NCBI GenBank assembly: GCA_963966185.1
Contig: CAWZYM010000197.1
Location: forward strand, 229,501-293,500
Direction: 5' to 3'
Origin: Rhabditoides inermis
Lineage: Eukaryota; Nematoda; Chromadorea; Rhabditida; Rhabditidae
Length of the DNA: 64,000 nucleotides
A program made the translations under genes and the position numbers. The notes below the pieces were generated by a model that saw only the letters and a list, made by a program, of their open reading frames with translations, was not told the DNA's origin and ran no database searches. Of this stretch, positions 1 through 10,234 are shown one piece after another. Position 1 is the first letter of the stretch. Every line of letters begins with the position of its first letter.

Positions 1-109
1 CTACCAGTCGGAGTCGCGCCCACGGCGCTCCTCCTCATGGTTATAGAGGGCGGTGCTATAGAAGACTGATTCATTCGAGTATACTTGTTCTTATTCACTG
101 TCATTGCAG

Positions 110-1450
110 GAGCGCGAGCAGCAGATCCCGAACTGCCTGCTGATCCGCAACATTGCCGTCTACATCACCAAGCTCTTCAAGGTGTTTGGAGTGATCCCCC
201 AGGCGGCCGACATCGGATTCCCCATCGACAGCGCTGGGTGAGTAGTGAGGGGGAGGGTACAAGTATGGTGGATGGAATAATGAGTATCCGCTATCCCAGG
301 ATGTTTTGATGTATGAAAGATTGTTATTGTTGGCGGTGTGGATAGGAGTCACTGGGCACTGGGAGAGAGATGACGTCACCCCTGATTGATTATTGATTGA
401 TTGTGTGCAGCGACGGCGACTCTGCGTCCAAGGAGGAGATGGTGATGCCGTACCTGAACGCCCTGCCGCTTTCCGCGAGCAAGTCAGGAACATTGCCAGG
501 GAACACAAGGTAGTCGGCATCCTCGAGGTGGGCTATTGATTGATTGATTATCTGATATTGATTGATTGATGATCTGATATGGATTGATTGTACAGGAGTG
601 CGACCGTCTGCGCGACACTGTGCTGCCGGAGCTGGGAGTGCGACTGGAGACAAGGCGAACACGGCATGCGTCATCAAGCTCGTCGACAGGTGGGCAGGGG
701 GGGGGGGGAGAAGGGAGGGTGTATACGGTGGTATGCATTGTGAAATAGAGTTCAGAGACTGTGAGGGGTAGGGATTACGGTAGGAGAATAGATGGAAAGA
801 GAGAAGGGAGAGGGATGCAGGGAGGGAGGAGGAGAAGGTGCAGGTCGATGGAAGGATGACCTTGTCTCATTTCTAGGGAGGAGCTGATGCGTGAGGCGGA
901 GCAGAAGCGTATGGTGGAGGAGGCGAAGCGGCTGGAGAAGGAGCGCAAGGCGGCCGAGAAGGCGGAGAAGGAGGCAAGAACCGCGTCCCGCCCTCGGAGC
1001 TGTTCAAGCAGGGCGAGCACGCCGGCAAGTTCAGCCAGTACGACGAGAACGGACTGCCCACCCACACGGCCGAGGGAGAGGAGGTGAGGGGGGGGGTGGT
1101 GGTGTGCATCAGAGAGTCGGCCGGAAACGTTCACAACACCATGTGAAGCATTGCATACAGTTGGCCAAGATCGTGTAGTCATTAAACATGACGCAACCGG
1201 GAACATCCGGGAAGTGTTATCGGGTCACCGCGAGGCTGACGTATCTGCGTATACGCATAGTTGTGTTGTTGCGAGTATGTTTCACGGAAATCTTATGTTT
1301 GGAATGTGTGCGATTTTACAATTGGTCATCGTTGTGGAAATCGAGTGTTTTGTAGATCTCTGCGAAGCAGCGCAAGAAGCTGGAGAAGGTGTGGCAGACG
1401 CAGGAGAAGAAGTACAAGGATCAGCTGCTGCCGACGCCAAGGCCAAGTGA
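110..1450 (+). CDS. cars-1: Cysteinyl-tRNA synthetase, C-terminal part (5' end outside window, frameshifted)
   Basis: This is the 3' end of the cytosolic enzyme that charges tRNA-Cys. Five exons are readable: 110-237, 411-527, 596-689, 877-1083 and about 1371-1450. They encode the end of the catalytic/anticodon-binding part (LFKVFGVIP, then ALAAFREQVR-like), the block VLPELGVRLE, a charged helical stretch of Arg/Lys/Glu, FSQYDENGLPTHT, and the lysine-rich tail QEKKYKDQLL. The order and motifs match eukaryotic CysRS. Four exons each need one extra base to keep frame (near 464, 648, 974 and 1430). Every lesion looks like loss of one base from a GG or CC pair, which suggests assembly error rather than decay, since splice sites and the final TGA (1448-1450) are intact. 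Introns 1 and 2 carry ATTGATTG runs. The start of the last exon is uncertain by a few bases. Confidence 0.85.
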
Positions 1451-1702
1451 GTGGCGACAGGAGGGAGAGAGTGCAGGGAGGGCGCATAATCGAGCCGGGC
1501 CATCCACTCCCGTACACAACCCTCCCAGGCCACCATCCCACCCGTCCCACCACTGTCCACCGTTCCATTACTCTTTCGCCTTTACTCCGGTTCCCTCTTA
1601 CATAAGTGATCACCTATCATTGTCTGGTCGACGTTTCCGTGTCTCTCGAATTATGTGCGCATTGTTATCTGTTATCATAGCGGAATGATGTATTTGAGGT
1701 GT

Positions 1703-1708
1703 AATAAA
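1703..1708 (+). promoter_or_regulatory. Poly(A) signal AATAAA, probably of cars-1
   Basis: A canonical AATAAA lies about 250 bases after the cars-1 stop codon, in AT-rich sequence with no coding potential. Assignment to cars-1 rests on strand and distance only. A second AATAAA at about 2467 is a weaker alternative. Confidence 0.45.
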
Positions 1709-1749
1709 ATAATTTCTCCGTGACAATTGAATTTTTGTGACGTTGTCCT

Positions 1750-2190
1750 GTGAAACAATACGTGAGTCGAGTGATCAAACATGGCCGAGACAAGAAGAAA
1801 GAAGAGGAGAGGCTGCCGTGTCCCGCTGGCGCCTGATTTGCATATGGCCGTGTGACACGTGTACCGGATCGAGAAGGACAAGTGAGAGCAGTCGAGAGAT
1901 CGTCATTCCTTTCCGCTTCTGTCATCCGGTTTCTCATGTTATATGGTCCTCTTAGTCTTGTATGCCACGTGTACTCGCTATGTTGTACATCCAGAAGTTA
2001 TTGAATGATGATCGATTGCTAGTTCTTCTTCGATTGTCTTTGCCTGGTCAGTTCCATGCTTCCTTCCTCTGAGTCTTGTTTTCCCTGTCTTCCTTCAAGT
2101 CATCCCGGGTCGTCCCTCACATCCATACGATGTTCCAAGTCTAGTTCTAGTACATATAGTTCTTATCATTCCGTGTGATTTCATACGAAT
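1750..2190 (+). repeat. Dispersed repeat, possible solo LTR (copy A)
   Basis: This block is clearly related to 18091-18941. Shared landmarks in the same order are TGTGA-ACAAT at the left edge, CGAGTGATCAA, TGACACGTGTACC, GATCGTCATTCCTT, TGTTGTA...ATCCAGA and a right edge like TTCCGTGT...TTTCATA. Ends resembling TG...CA and the lack of coding capacity suggest a solo LTR, but the edges are blurred and no target-site duplication was found. The remaining 2191-2591 is AT-rich and shows nothing else I recognise. Confidence 0.5.
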
Positions 2191-2591
2191 CTCTTCTTCG
2201 CCGATAGATTCTTTGTCCTGCCACCGAACGCCGCATTGAGTAGGTCGCGGCAGTCACTGCTCTTTGATATAAACACTATGATGACCGTTTGTTGTGTCTG
2301 TTTCCATATTTGTTTTTTTAGATAGTCACAGCTCACTCGCCTTCCTAACGCAGATCCAATGAGGTGTGTTAGGTTTTCGTTTCACTCTTTTTCTAGTCAA
2401 GCGAATGTTGTAAAGTAAACAGTAAACTCTAGACTATTTCTATTGTAAGGTTAATGTATTCAAATTCAATAAATCTACAGTGGAACACGATTTACAGTGT
2501 TATGAAAATATTGAGATTAGTCAGTAGAAAAAATCAGAGTATTTATTTGTCACTCTCTTTTCGTAAGAATCGACCCTAGATTCGGACAGTA

Positions 2592-3801
2592 AGTTAGCAT
2601 GTCGGTCCGTCTAGCGTACCCGACGACAAGTGTCGGCGGGACTATACGACTAGAACAGTCCTACGTGCCAGTGGAAACCGCGCTACTACCATAATACCAA
2701 TGCTGCTACCATAAGAAACCATAAACCCATGTCTACCGTAACCCAATACCAATGCATCCACAGACAATCCCAAGACATATAGATAAGAGAGTTTACTATA
2801 GAATAGAGATATGTACACGACAACAATCGTACAACAACATAACGATATCACATGGCGAGTCCAAGACTGACTCTACATACAAGACTATGTCGCGCCTAAC
2901 GCGGATCGAAATCTAGAGAACTAGACATAGCCAGTTCAATATAAGAAGTGCAAGAATGTTGCGTATTGCGGGCTATATAAGGCTACCCTTGATTGCTATC
3001 TTTGTCGATAAACACTTCGTTGGAAGCCTGTGCTACGTTCGTAACATGGTGCATCGGCCGAATGGAGGCTGCTGAAGACCCGCGTGGCAGGAGCCAGGCA
3101 ACCGCGGAGCACCGACCCGTCTAAAAGAAGATCGTAGACGTCGCCTTCTGGAGACCATCACCGGAGGCGCCAACGGTTTCATTGGAGCAATCAGGACGCA
3201 GAGACTGGAGCTGAGGCCGCAGGACAAGAAGAAGTACGTCTACATCACGGAGCGCCAGCCACTGACCACTCCGGAACTCAATGGATATATACTGCCAGGG
3301 AAAGAGCAGTGAAAGAAGACAGGAAGCCCCACTCGGAAAAGGAATCGCGAGGAGAGAGGCGTCTTCAACTGGACAAGCCGGAGCAGGATCGGGGGGAGCT
3401 GCGCGCACGGGAGATGTTGAACGTCTTCGCGTTCAAGGGGGGAGTGTCGCGCCTAACGCGGATCGAAATCTAGAGAACTAGACATAGCCAGTTCAATATA
3501 AGAAGTGCAAGAATGTTGCGTATTGCGGGCTATATAAGGCTACCCTTGATTGCTATCTTTGTCGATAAACACTTCGTTGGAAGCCTGTGCTACGTTCGTA
3601 ACAGACTACATGACGGTCGGACAAAGTGTGAAGCGATGGCGGCAGCCAGAGCTTATATACTGCTCTCTGATGTGCAGGCGATAAGATACTCAGCCGGATG
3701 GTAGAGTGCGGCGGGAGTTCGAGTGGGGGTTTCCAGTGCGGGTACGGTGTGTGCGATGGGGCGCGACACTCCTAGTCCAACAGAATACCCATTCTGTTAC
3801 T
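2592..3801 (-). repeat. 3' LTR of the outer retrotransposon, split by a nested insertion
   Basis: This LTR matches 9742-10230 from AGTTAGCATG at one edge to CTGTTACT at the other. It is 1210 bp long because a 716-bp element plus one 5-bp target duplication (721 bp) is inserted after 2887. Removing it leaves 489 bp, exactly the length of the intact LTR. Read on the minus strand it contains AGTATATAAGC, a plausible TATA box. Confidence 0.92.
2888..3603 (+). mobile_element. Nested miniature LTR retrotransposon (TRIM-like)
   Basis: Two identical-looking 159-bp direct repeats, 2888-3046 and 3445-3603, start with TGTCGCGCC and end with CGTAACA. They enclose 398 bp. The first is followed at once by TGGTGCATCGGCCG (primer-binding-site position). 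The second is preceded by AAGGGGGGAG (polypurine tract, 3435-3444). The target duplication is GACTA at 2883-2887 and 3604-3608, and the uninterrupted site is preserved in the sister LTR near 10030. The LTRs contain CTATATAAGG, a TATA-like box. The internal part keeps a broken coding remnant that ends NVFAFKGG at the purine tract, as expected for the tail of a lost polyprotein. It must be mobilised by another element. Confidence 0.92.
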
Positions 3802-4920
3802 CCTCCCTATCTCCAGTCGACGTGTCCTCACGGCGAAATCCGCGGCGTTGATCTTTTTCGCTTCTCGCACGACTTCAGCTTCAGCGGGAAGCGCAACACA
3901 ACGACGCGAAAAGTCCCTCCTTGGCCTGTCTGGTGGTGTCTGCAGCTCGTTCTCAGTCTTCTGCTGCTCGTCTCTGGTCTTCTGCAGCTCGCCTCTGCCC
4001 TTCTGCTTCTCGCGGAAATGGTGTTGTCATGCGGCGGCGGCTCTTCGGCGTGGTTCGGAGCCTCGGGTAACAAAACGGCCCGTGTGTGGTGGCGGCTCCG
4101 TGAATCCTGCCGGCGCCTTCAGCGTGGTCGTTCGTGACCTAAACCATGACAATGATTATAGGCAGTAACGTAGCCTCCCCAACGGCATTGAGACAACCTT
4201 CTTGCCACGCTTACTGTTCATTACTTGTGATCCTTTTCAACCTTCTTCAGCCGTGTTGATGACGGCGTCTTCGCAGTCTTCTCGGTTCGACCTGAACGAG
4301 AGGATGAAGTTATGGACAAGATGAGAGGTAAAATTGATACAATTCTTACCTGTAATTCCCACAACACACAACTTTCTGTCTAACTCACGACTTCCGTGGT
4401 CCTTCCACTTCGACGGCTGATCTCTGCCCGTCCCGACTGATCTCGAGTCTTTGTGGCTGATCTCGATCTTCAACGGCTGACATCGATCGGCTGTAGCTGA
4501 CATCGATCTTCAACGGCTGACATCGATCGGCTGTAGCTGACATCGATCTTCAACGGCTGACATCGATCGGCTGTGGCTGGCATCGATCTTCTGCTACTGG
4601 CATCGATCTTCAACGGCTGACATTGATCTTCAATGGCTGATCTCGATATTCTGCGACTGATCTCGCTCTTCTGCGACTGATCTCGCTCCTCTGCGACTGA
4701 TCTCGCTCCTCTGCGACTGATCTCGCTCCTGTCATTCCTCTGGGGTCTCCTGGCGTGGAGTCTTTCTGTCTAGCCTCCCCATCTCCAAGTCATCGGTCCC
4801 ATCTGGAGCCGACTAGCCTTTGGTTCTTCTGACGTCTTCAGGGCGTCTCCCCTCATTCTTGATCTGGATCTTCTGCCTCCCGGCCTGAAAAGTATAATCA
4901 TATCGAATAACTAGATGAGC
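3802..4920 (-). repeat. 3' internal region of the retrotransposon, with tandem repeats
   Basis: This lies between gag and the 3' LTR. It has no long ORF. A stretch near 3930-4030 reads on the minus strand as Glu/Lys/Gln-rich heptad-like repeats (EKQKGRGELQ, DEQQKTENELQ), probably the coiled-coil tail of a decayed polyprotein. From about 4440 to 4740 there are degenerate tandem repeats built on GCTGACATCGATC, passing into 20-bp copies of CTGATCTCGCTCCTCTGCGA. Confidence 0.7.
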
Positions 4921-7434
4921 TTACTGATTGTTGCCCTTAGTGACACCCGTCAGCTGGTTCTCCAGTTCCTGAATGCAACTGTTATCACTGCTACCAATTG
5001 TCATCACCTGAGCGTTCAGCTGCTGGGGCACCATCGGCTGTTGCATCAGCTGCAATGGCTGCATCGACTGCTGCATCGGCTGCATCAACTGCATCGCCTG
5101 CATCGGCTCCATCTGTGCCGCATACATCTGCATCTGCTGCTCCTCGAGTAGCGGGCATTGGCTCCTGAAGTGCGGGCCGGAACACTCAAAGCACTTGACA
5201 GTGCTCTTCCTCGATCGCTGGTTCTCGTCGTACTCGTGCTGTTCCTGGATTGTGTGCTGTTCTGCAACCTGCGATCTCAATGTCTCGTGCTGTCTCAGCG
5301 CGTGGTGGAACTGCGAACAGTATGCCTGCGGGTGATCCGTAGCCCAACAGTAGTGACAGTATTTCACTCCATCCACCTGCTGGCTCCAATCCGCCGGCTG
5401 AGCGTTGGTCTGCATTGAGTAGACCGCGGTGCCTTGAGAGGACAGTGCCTCCCTATCTCCCAATTCACGCTCCCTCGCGCCGCCTGGCAGCTTGATCACT
5501 CCCATCGCATTCTCGATGTTGCGAGCCATCCCCAGCGCCTCGTCGAATGTCTTCGGTTGCTGTACCTTGACCTGGTACTTCAGCGCCTTGTTCAGCTTGT
5601 TCACGAACTCCTCGTACAGTCTATGCTGGATGAAGTAGTCTTCCATCCCTTCGTATGCCGTCTTGATCATCTGCCGCAGGTGCTCTGCGAATTCCACAAC
5701 CGGCTCGCTCTCCCCCTGGGTCATATTCTGGAAAGTCTCCTTGGCCTTGTCCCTGTAAGCATCGGAGTTGAAGAACTCCTTCAGCTGCTTCACGACCAAC
5801 TCGTAGTCCTTCTGGTCTGCTTCGCTCAGCTCCTCGATCTTCTCTCGGGCGAGTCCATCCGTATACAAGATGAGGTTCCGGGCCTTCGCCTCGGACGAGT
5901 CATCCTTCTTGACGATGCTCCACACATCCTCAAATCTGCGCAGCCAAGAGAGGAGGCGCTGCGATCCTGTGCCCGTAAAGATCGGCACATTGTGGTTCAG
6001 CCGCGTATGGCATCCCACCATGTTGATGCGCGGGGTGTCTCCCTCGTGCTCGTCCTCATCTGATTCCGTGGTGTAGTCGCCCTCGCTGTCTTCCTTCCTC
6101 TCGTGAGCCATCCCATCAAGATGCGTGATCAGCAATCGCGCTTTTTCCTTCGAGCTTCCATCGTCATTCGGTTTGATGTAGTTCCGGACATCCTCAAATC
6201 GGCGCAGAAATTGGAGAACTCGAGTGTCTCCAGTACCGGTAAATACGGGAATCTCGACTGACTTGTCAGCAGCTCCGCATCCAATGACGTTGACGCGAGG
6301 TAGCTTCATCAGCGTCTTGTCATCATACCGAGCCATCTCGGCTCCGACCGGAGTGTGTGCTGTCGCACCATGCAGTTGAAGCTGGCCATTTGTCGACATC
6401 GCATCGTTGTGCTTTCTCGCCTTGTCCCTCAGCGTCTCGGGACTCGCTATCTCCTCTGGCGTCCTCAGCTGTTGAAGTACTGGCGTCGCTAGCGGCAGAA
6501 ACTGCTGCTGCGTCCACTGGCCCGGCGCCCACTGCGTCCACTGGCCTGGCGCCCTCTGCGTCTCCTCTCGGCCCGCCATCAACGGTGGCGACACTGCCGC
6601 CATCTCCGGAGACATCTGTGGCACTTGGCACATTGTAGTCAGCGGAGATGCCAATGCTGGCGTCATTCGCTGCTGCTCCAGACCGTGCATGGTCTGCGGC
6701 TGGGACTGGGTAAGTGCCATCGTATGCGGCACACACTGCATCTGTGGCAGGGTAGTTCCCTGCTGTGCCCAAGCCCCGTTGGCTATCGCAGGAGTCTGCA
6801 TCTGCTGGTAGATCATCTGCTGGTTGAGCTGCTGCCTCAGTAGTGGACAATGGCTGCGAAAGTGCGGCCCCTGACAGTTGAAGCACTTCACCGTGCTTTT
6901 CCTCAGCTTCCGACTGGTCTGCGGCAGCTGCTGCTGCATTTGCTGCGCCTGCTGGAGGCGCTGACTGTCAGCTTCAGCCTCTTCCTTCCGCTGCTTGTGC
7001 TCTCGATCGAGCCGCTCCATATTTATGAGGAACTTGGCGCAATCTGCCTGTGGGTGGTTCCCACTTCCACAGTAATTGCACTGCCTTGTCCACAGCTTGC
7101 TGATCTCGATCTCGTCTTCCAGCTCCCGAATGCGCTTGATGAGTGCCTGCATGTTGCACAACATCACATCGCGCTCTTCCTCCCATGAGGTGTGAGCGCC
7201 TTCATCTCGCTGCATCGTTCGCAGCTCGATCCTCTCGCCGTTTCTCGCGCTGGTTGTGTTTCCAACCGCGTCTTTCGAATTGAACATAAGATCTTTGGTC
7301 TCACCATTCCGACTTGCCATCGAGTCCTCCTTGCCGATGTCCCCCCCTGCCCACGATTTGAGATGAGCCAGACCAGTTCCCGCCATCTCCAGACCGCCTT
7401 GGTTGTTTCCAAGTCGTGAAAGTAATAAGAGCAA
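4921..7434 (-). CDS. Retrotransposon Gag polyprotein with duplicated modules
   Basis: This 837-residue ORF encodes the capsid/nucleocapsid precursor of the surrounding retrotransposon. It holds two pairs of zinc knuckles. Each pair has a C-x2-C-x4-H-x4-C knuckle and then a short C-x2-C-x3-H-x4-C knuckle with the core GPHFRS-C. One pair sits near residues 115-200, the other near 690-760. Between them are two versions of a capsid-like module that begins VFTGTG or IFTGTG and continues LRRFEDV. The first (about 385-450) is truncated; the second (from about 480) runs on through a full helical capsid-like region. Long Gln/Met-rich linkers fill the rest. No protease or polymerase motif follows. The order suggests two gag genes fused head to tail. 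The superfamily (gypsy-like or Pao-like) is not settled. Confidence 0.85.
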   Translation of the reverse strand: MLLLLSRLGNNQGGLEMAGTGLAHLKSWAGGDIGKEDSMASRNGETKDLMFNSKDAVGNTTSARNGERIELRTMQRDEGAHTSWEEERDVMLCNMQALIKRIRELEDEIEISKLWTRQCNYCGSGNHPQADCAKFLINMERLDREHKQRKEEAEADSQRLQQAQQMQQQLPQTSRKLRKSTVKCFNCQGPHFRSHCPLLRQQLNQQMIYQQMQTPAIANGAWAQQGTTLPQMQCVPHTMALTQSQPQTMHGLEQQRMTPALASPLTTMCQVPQMSPEMAAVSPPLMAGREETQRAPGQWTQWAPGQWTQQQFLPLATPVLQQLRTPEEIASPETLRDKARKHNDAMSTNGQLQLHGATAHTPVGAEMARYDDKTLMKLPRVNVIGCGAADKSVEIPVFTGTGDTRVLQFLRRFEDVRNYIKPNDDGSSKEKARLLITHLDGMAHERKEDSEGDYTTESDEDEHEGDTPRINMVGCHTRLNHNVPIFTGTGSQRLLSWLRRFEDVWSIVKKDDSSEAKARNLILYTDGLAREKIEELSEADQKDYELVVKQLKEFFNSDAYRDKAKETFQNMTQGESEPVVEFAEHLRQMIKTAYEGMEDYFIQHRLYEEFVNKLNKALKYQVKVQQPKTFDEALGMARNIENAMGVIKLPGGARERELGDREALSSQGTAVYSMQTNAQPADWSQQVDGVKYCHYCWATDHPQAYCSQFHHALRQHETLRSQVAEQHTIQEQHEYDENQRSRKSTVKCFECSGPHFRSQCPLLEEQQMQMYAAQMEPMQAMQLMQPMQQSMQPLQLMQQPMVPQQLNAQVMTIGSSDNSCIQELENQLTGVTKGNNQ

Positions 7435-9741
7435 GACCTAATAAGATGATTCAAATTAGAGCACAGCTCGTCGGCCGCCTTACAAGCAGACCCCTAGCGA
7501 GATTGGAGAGGGAGAAAACTTGCCTTTCTGCCTGCGAGTCACCTGCAAAATATAAATTTAGAACAGGGTATTCCCACACATCACATCGCGTCCCGAATAT
7601 TATCCCGTCGAACAATACGCGCGCGATTCAAAACGTATAGACAGTCCATCCTTCCAGAGTTTAGTGGGGTATAACATTATCCAGTTATACACATCACATA
7701 ACATCGGAGAGAATCGACCATGATCATCACGAAGATATAATCAATTTCTAGCAATGAGAGTGGAAAGACAAAAGATAATATGACAAAACCACCGTATAAT
7801 AAGAAAGAAAATGTCAGACACGGACCCGGAGTAGTCCTGGCTGATTGAAGTAGCTTACCCCCCACTTCTCACAGCTGCCTGACACCGTGTTGCGATCACT
7901 GGCCAGGTGATCTCCCGTCACACCCGTCGTCGGTGGATAGCGTCGTCTCAGCTCGCCAGTACCCGTCGTCGGTGTGGTTCCGTCACACCCATCGTTGGTG
8001 GATAGCGTCGTCTCATCTCGCCAGCACCCATCGTCGGTGTGGTTCCGTCACACCCATCGTCGGTGGATTATATTTAAAAAACGAAACTAATCTAAACAAT
8101 TCATTAGATCATTGCACTATCACAAAAGGAAAGGAAATCAGACAAAATTGTCTGAAGTTCTCGTAAGGTAACTATTAAATTTACAATTCCTAAACGGTGT
8201 GCACTCCGTATTTTAGGAAAAATAAACAAATAAAATCACACTCACGTTCGAAGAGTAGATCTCCTCTTTGAACTCCTTGCACTTCTCCAGCAGGTTCTTG
8301 AGCTGCTTCTTCTTCTTCGTCTGCGGGTCGAGCATCTCCCGCCTGGTGCCTCCTGGTCTTCTCCGGCTTGGTCTTGCAGGCGCTGCTGCTCCCACAGCGT
8401 TCGCCATCTCCCACACTCCAATCCCCCACAGAGCATTAGAGCACAGTCATTCGACCGCAGCATACATATGTTACACACGAGCATCAACAAAAATGGCAAT
8501 GCATAGAGAGTGAAAAATAGGAGACGCACGCAAAATAAATAGTGACTGGCCTAAATCCCAAAATTGCAGCAGAAGAATAATTCTTCACTGCAAATGATTG
8601 CCATTACAGTATATAGCAGGGATCACGTCGTCGCGGGACCAAAAAGGCGCGAATTTCGAAAAATCTGCACTCTCCGTCTTTCCTCTCTGCGTCTCTGCCT
8701 GCTGCTCCAGTGTGCGCTCGCGATCTCGCCCGGCTCTTCCCGCCTGCGTCTCTGTCTGCGTGCTCCAGTGTGCACTCGCTATCTCGCCCGGCTCTTCCCG
8801 CCTGTCTGCGACTGATAGCGATCTTGCTGCCTCTGTCTCCTGCTGCCACCCGGCGCTAGCTGACCAAATATTGATCCGCCCTCTCTGCCGTGGTGTGGTG
8901 TGAGCGCTCCGTGTGTACTGCCCGCCCACTATCTCGCCTGGCTCTTCCCGCCTGTCTGCGATTGATAGCGATCTCGCTGCCTCCTGCAGCCACTCGGCGC
9001 TCCTGACCACATATTGATCCGCCCTCTCTGCTGTGGTGTGGAATGGGCACTCTGTGTGTACCGCCCGCCCCCTGCGGTGCTTGTCGTCTCCGATCGATCT
9101 ATTGACTTATCGATCGCGTCGCATCCCGCCTCTGAAACTGGCGATGCTTCTTCGTCTTCTTCGGTGAGTAACGTTGTTGTTCTTCTCTATCTCCATTCGG
9201 CAGACACGCTGTACCTCAATTTCCCTCTGCCCTAATCGCTTCTGCCATTCGATTGCGCCCGCAGTCGAGGCTGCGAAAGGGGGTCTCTCTCCTCTCTGCT
9301 CTCCTCGCCGCTTGAGTGTGCTTTCAGCTCTTCCTGCCGGCCCGATCGATTGCGCCCTGTGTGTGTGTGGGGTGATCAGCCCGCACACTTCGCGCCCGCC
9401 GATCCTGCCCTGAAAAGGCTCCCGGCCGCACATCATATCTGATGAAGAGAAAGGAAATAAAAGACATAGAGGAATTGATATCCGAGCTAGTCTGCCCCTT
9501 ACATTCAGACCCCTAGCAAGGAGAGAGAAGAAGGTGCATAATAATCGCGTGTGATACAATTCTCTTTTTCGACAACGCATCGAAGCGGAGAGTGGCGAAA
9601 TGGAAAACCAAACGACACACAAAGCGACTATGCGTAGTCGAAAAAAAAACATCAATGGAATGCATGGTAAAACAAACGGTAAGACAATAATGATGAGGTG
9701 GTGGATCGCCCTCCTACAAAGAAAAGACACTCGCTGGTACC
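7435..9741 (-). other. 5' leader of the retrotransposon, with internal repeats
   Basis: About 2.3 kb separates the 5' LTR from gag. It contains a tandem repeat of about 67 bp at 7913-8068 (CCCGTCGTCGGTGG units), a repeated CT-rich block at 8690-9060 (CTCGCCCGGCTCTTCCCGCC units) and a short direct repeat shared by about 7465-7520 and 9487-9540 (CAGACCCCTAGC core). Apart from the exon-like block at 8246-8416, I see no credible coding sequence. Confidence 0.6.
8246..8416 (-). CDS. Exon-like block in the retrotransposon leader, possibly captured host first exon
   Basis: On the minus strand an ATG (8407, or 8416 upstream in frame) opens a compact reading frame rich in Ala/Pro/Arg. It then passes into a strongly charged helix (DPQTKKKKQLKNLLEKCKEF, then KEEIYSSN) and ends at a good splice donor, AAC|GTGAGT, at 8246. 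Its GC3-rich codon use resembles the host genes here rather than the surrounding leader. I do not recognise the protein. It may be a host exon picked up by the element, or a genuine leader peptide exon of the element. No matching second exon was found before gag. Confidence 0.4.
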
Positions 9742-10230
9742 AGTTAGCATGTCGGTCCGTCTAGCGTACCCGACGACAAGTGTCGGCGGGACTATACGAC
9801 TAGAACAGTCCTACGTGCCAGTGGAAACCGCGCTACTACCATAATACCAATGCTGCTACCATAAGAAACCATAAACCCATGTCTACCGTAACCCAATACC
9901 AATGCATCCACAGACAATCCCAAGACATATAGATAAGAGAGTTTACTATAGAATAGAGATATGTACACGACAACAATCGTACAACAACATAACGATATCA
10001 CATGGCGAGTCCAAGACTGACTCTACATACAAGACTACATGACGGTCGGACAAAGTGTGAAGCGATGGCGGCAGCCAGAGCTTATATACTGCTCTCTGAT
10101 GTGCAGGCGATAAGATACTCAGCCGGATGGTAGAGTGCGGCGGGAGTTCGAGTGGGGGTTTCCAGTGCGGGTACGGTGTGTGCGATGGGGCGCGACACTC
10201 CTAGTCCAACAGAATACCCATTCTGTTACT
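9742..10230 (-). repeat. 5' LTR of the outer retrotransposon (intact, 489 bp)
   Basis: This is the uninterrupted copy of the LTR. It keeps the empty site ...CAAGACTACATGACGG into which the miniature element jumped in the other LTR. Read on the minus strand it begins AGTAACAG, carries a TATA-like TATATAAG near 10084 and ends GCTAACT. Confidence 0.92.
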
Positions 10231-10234
10231 AGTA

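Larger units (their letters stand above)
2592..10230 (-). mobile_element. LTR retrotransposon with gag but no visible pol
   Basis: A complete LTR element reads on the minus strand. Its 5' LTR is 9742-10230 and its 3' LTR 2592-3801. It is flanked by a 4-bp target duplication, AGTA at 2588-2591 and again at 10231-10234. Next to the 5' LTR a primer-binding-like TGGTACCAGCGAG reads leftward from 9742. Just inside the 3' LTR there is a purine tract (minus-strand GGAGATAGGGAGGAG, about 3802-3816). Between them lie a roughly 2.3-kb leader with several tandem repeats, the gag ORF (4921-7434), and about 1.1 kb with only broken reading frames. I see no protease, reverse transcriptase or integrase motif in any frame, so the copy is probably non-autonomous. 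The element is interrupted by a younger nested element at 2888-3603. Confidence 0.9.

Noticed and set aside
5434..6063. 209-codon plus-strand ORF
   Set aside because: It is the mirror frame of gag; the minus strand carries zinc knuckles and an 837-codon frame.
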